From NCBI RefSeq assembly GCF_001439605.1, contig NZ_LMBX01000003.1, forward strand, positions 131,805 to 195,804: 64,000 nt of DNA. The letters are read 5' to 3'. Source of the stretch: Cytobacillus praedii. Lineage in GTDB: Bacteria > Bacillota > Bacilli > Bacillales > Cytobacillaceae. The translations under genes and the position numbers were made by a program. The notes under the pieces were generated by a model. It had not been told where the DNA came from. It did not search any database and saw nothing but the letters and a program-made list of their open reading frames with translations. Positions 62,803 through 64,000 of this stretch are shown here, one piece after another. The first letter of the stretch is position 1; every line of letters begins with the position of its first letter.

Positions 62803-64000
62803 TAAAATTTCGAACCAGGCTTCTTTTCGCACTAATCACATTAATATTTGCAGTTCTCATTGGTTTAGGGGTACTACTGGGACAGCTATATAAAAGTTAT
62901 TATTTGAATGCCTTCGATGAGCGGCTAAAAAAAGAGACTCGGATGATCTCGAGTTATGTTGAAGAAGCAGGTGGCATTCTTGCACTGAAAAGTGAGTCCA
63001 TTGATACATTTAGCAAAGTGTTAAATGCCCGTGTAACGATTGTTGATATTTCTGGTACCATTATTTATGATAGTAAACCATTAAAGAATACTAGCAGCAA
63101 TAACGATCATCATTCAGTTATAAAGAGCATGATTGAGAAGGATTCTGCCGGGCATCATTTAATTGAGGTAAATGACGGGTATGACCTCCATTATTACTGG
63201 AGACCGATTGTAAAATCAGGAGCAGATGAAGGTTTTGTGCTGCTAAGTACAAAAATGACAGAAATTAATGAGGCCTATCGACAAATTTGGTGGATATTAA
63301 TAATTAGTTTAGGGTTTGCATTCATAGTTATTCTTCTATTAGGAACAAGAATTATGAATCGTTATACAAAGCCAATTGAAGCTGCAACAAAGACGGCTAT
63401 TGAACTAGCAAAAGGAAACTACCGTGCCCGTACGTATGAAGATCAGATTGATGAGACTGGGATGCTTAGTGCTTCCATCAATATTCTTGCAAGGAATCTT
63501 CAAGAAATGCGTAAATCACAGGAAATGCATCAGGATCGCCTTGCAGCTTTGATTGAAAATATGGGAAGTGGCTTAATATTAATTGATAAAAAAGGATATA
63601 TCAGTTTAATTAATCGTTCTTACAAAGAACTGTTTCGTGTTCATGATTTCGAATATATGAATAAACTTTATTATGAAGTGATTCAGCAACAGGAGATTAC
63701 TTCTATAATCGAAGAGCTTTTTATGACTGAGCAAAAAGTAAGGAAACAGATTTTTATTCCACTTAGTCATGGAAGACAGCATTTTGAAATATACGGAGTT
63801 CCAATCATTGGAACAAATGATGTTTGGAAAGGGATTTTACTTGTATTTCATGATATATCAGATTTGAAAAAACTAGAACAAGTAAGGAAAGACTTCGTAG
63901 CAAATGTTTCTCATGAATTGAAAACACCCATTACTTCAATAAAAGGGTTTTCTGAGACACTTTTAGACGGAGCAATGGAGGATAAACAGGCTCTTGAAGC
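62799..64000 (+). CDS. phoR: Sensor histidine kinase PhoR (partial, runs off the window)
   Basis: Membrane sensor kinase that phosphorylates PhoP on phosphate limitation. The visible 400 residues have an N-terminal transmembrane helix (~8-28), an extracytoplasmic domain (~30-160), a second transmembrane helix (~165-187, WWILIISLGFAFIVILLLG), a HAMP-like linker, a PAS domain (~240-345) and the H-box FVANVSHELKTPITS with its phospho-accepting histidine. The ATPase domain lies beyond position 64000. The ATG overlaps the phoP stop (ATGA) behind AAAGGAG. No stop codon occurs before the window end. Confidence 0.95.
   Translation, partial: MIKFRTRLLFALITLIFAVLIGLGVLLGQLYKSYYLNAFDERLKKETRMISSYVEEAGGILALKSESIDTFSKVLNARVTIVDISGTIIYDSKPLKNTSSNNDHHSVIKSMIEKDSAGHHLIEVNDGYDLHYYWRPIVKSGADEGFVLLSTKMTEINEAYRQIWWILIISLGFAFIVILLLGTRIMNRYTKPIEAATKTAIELAKGNYRARTYEDQIDETGMLSASINILARNLQEMRKSQEMHQDRLAALIENMGSGLILIDKKGYISLINRSYKELFRVHDFEYMNKLYYEVIQQQEITSIIEELFMTEQKVRKQIFIPLSHGRQHFEIYGVPIIGTNDVWKGILLVFHDISDLKKLEQVRKDFVANVSHELKTPITSIKGFSETLLDGAMEDKQALE

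Overview
The window is a 64 kb stretch of core chromosome from an AT-rich, endospore-forming Bacillaceae bacterium. Gene order follows the Bacillus subtilis tyrS–rpsD … phoP–phoR segment closely: dgcP, ytsP, refZ, hisJ, ezrA, braB, nifZ–thiI, sspA, ytcI, ytcJ, NAD kinase, sppA, yteJ, ytfIJ, tpx, ytxK, ackA, moaB, argGH, ytkL, ytoI, ytpI, nrnA, ytrIH, dnaE, ytsJ, accDA, pfkA, pyk, fxsA, ytvI, citZ–icd–mdh, phoPR. Sporulation genes (refZ, an alpha/beta-type SASP with a sigma-G-like promoter, ytfJ/gerW, ytrH–ytrI with a sigma-E-like promoter, ytvI) confirm a spore former. It is not B. subtilis itself: several genes are extra (methionine gamma-lyase, a second BrnQ paralogue, RarD, a RocB-like M20 peptidase, an EcsC-family protein, a GntR/FadR regulator, a MaoC-like protein). 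I cannot name the genus from sequence alone.

Layout. 0.1–12 kb: translation (tyrS, rpsD with a long leader), c-di-GMP signalling, methionine gamma-lyase under a perfect CcpA cre site, free-Met-sulfoxide reductase, RefZ, HisJ and EzrA. 11–14.3 kb: two tandem BrnQ-type branched-chain amino-acid carriers, each with a CodY-like box about 27 nt before its start. 14.6–17.3 kb: nifZ–thiI (tRNA sulfur transfer) and a SASP. 17.6–24.4 kb: acyl-CoA synthetase, amidohydrolase, RarD and M20 peptidase, then a ten-copy 52-bp tandem repeat. 24.4–37.1 kb: NAD kinase, SppA, YteJ, YtfI, YtfJ, Tpx, YtxK, AckA, EcsC-like, MoaB, and ArgGH behind arginine-box-like sequences. 37–44.3 kb: stress, peptidase, nucleotide and sporulation genes. 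44.4–55.4 kb: dnaE, malic enzyme, GntR regulator, accDA, pfkA, pyk and a C-terminally interrupted fxsA. 55.6–64 kb: ytvI, the TCA genes citZ, icd and mdh, a cre-preceded MaoC-like gene, phoP and the 5' two-thirds of phoR.

Central carbon and lipid metabolism dominate: PfkA/Pyk to acetate (AckA), citrate branch (CitZ/Icd/Mdh), NADPH and pyruvate from malic enzyme, and malonyl-CoA from AccDA. The most interesting regulatory signal is a pair of identical 11-bp palindromes, TGGTCTGACCA, each just downstream of a predicted transcription start: one before the malic-enzyme–gntR unit and one before accDA. This suggests that the GntR/FadR-type protein encoded between them controls both.

No rRNA, tRNA, prophage, insertion sequence, CRISPR array or defence island was recognised. 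I found no clear new multi-gene system. The unusual material is intergenic: several short repeat families, a long palindrome after ackA, long hairpin elements flanking icd, and structured leaders. All promoter, operator and start-site calls were made by eye.
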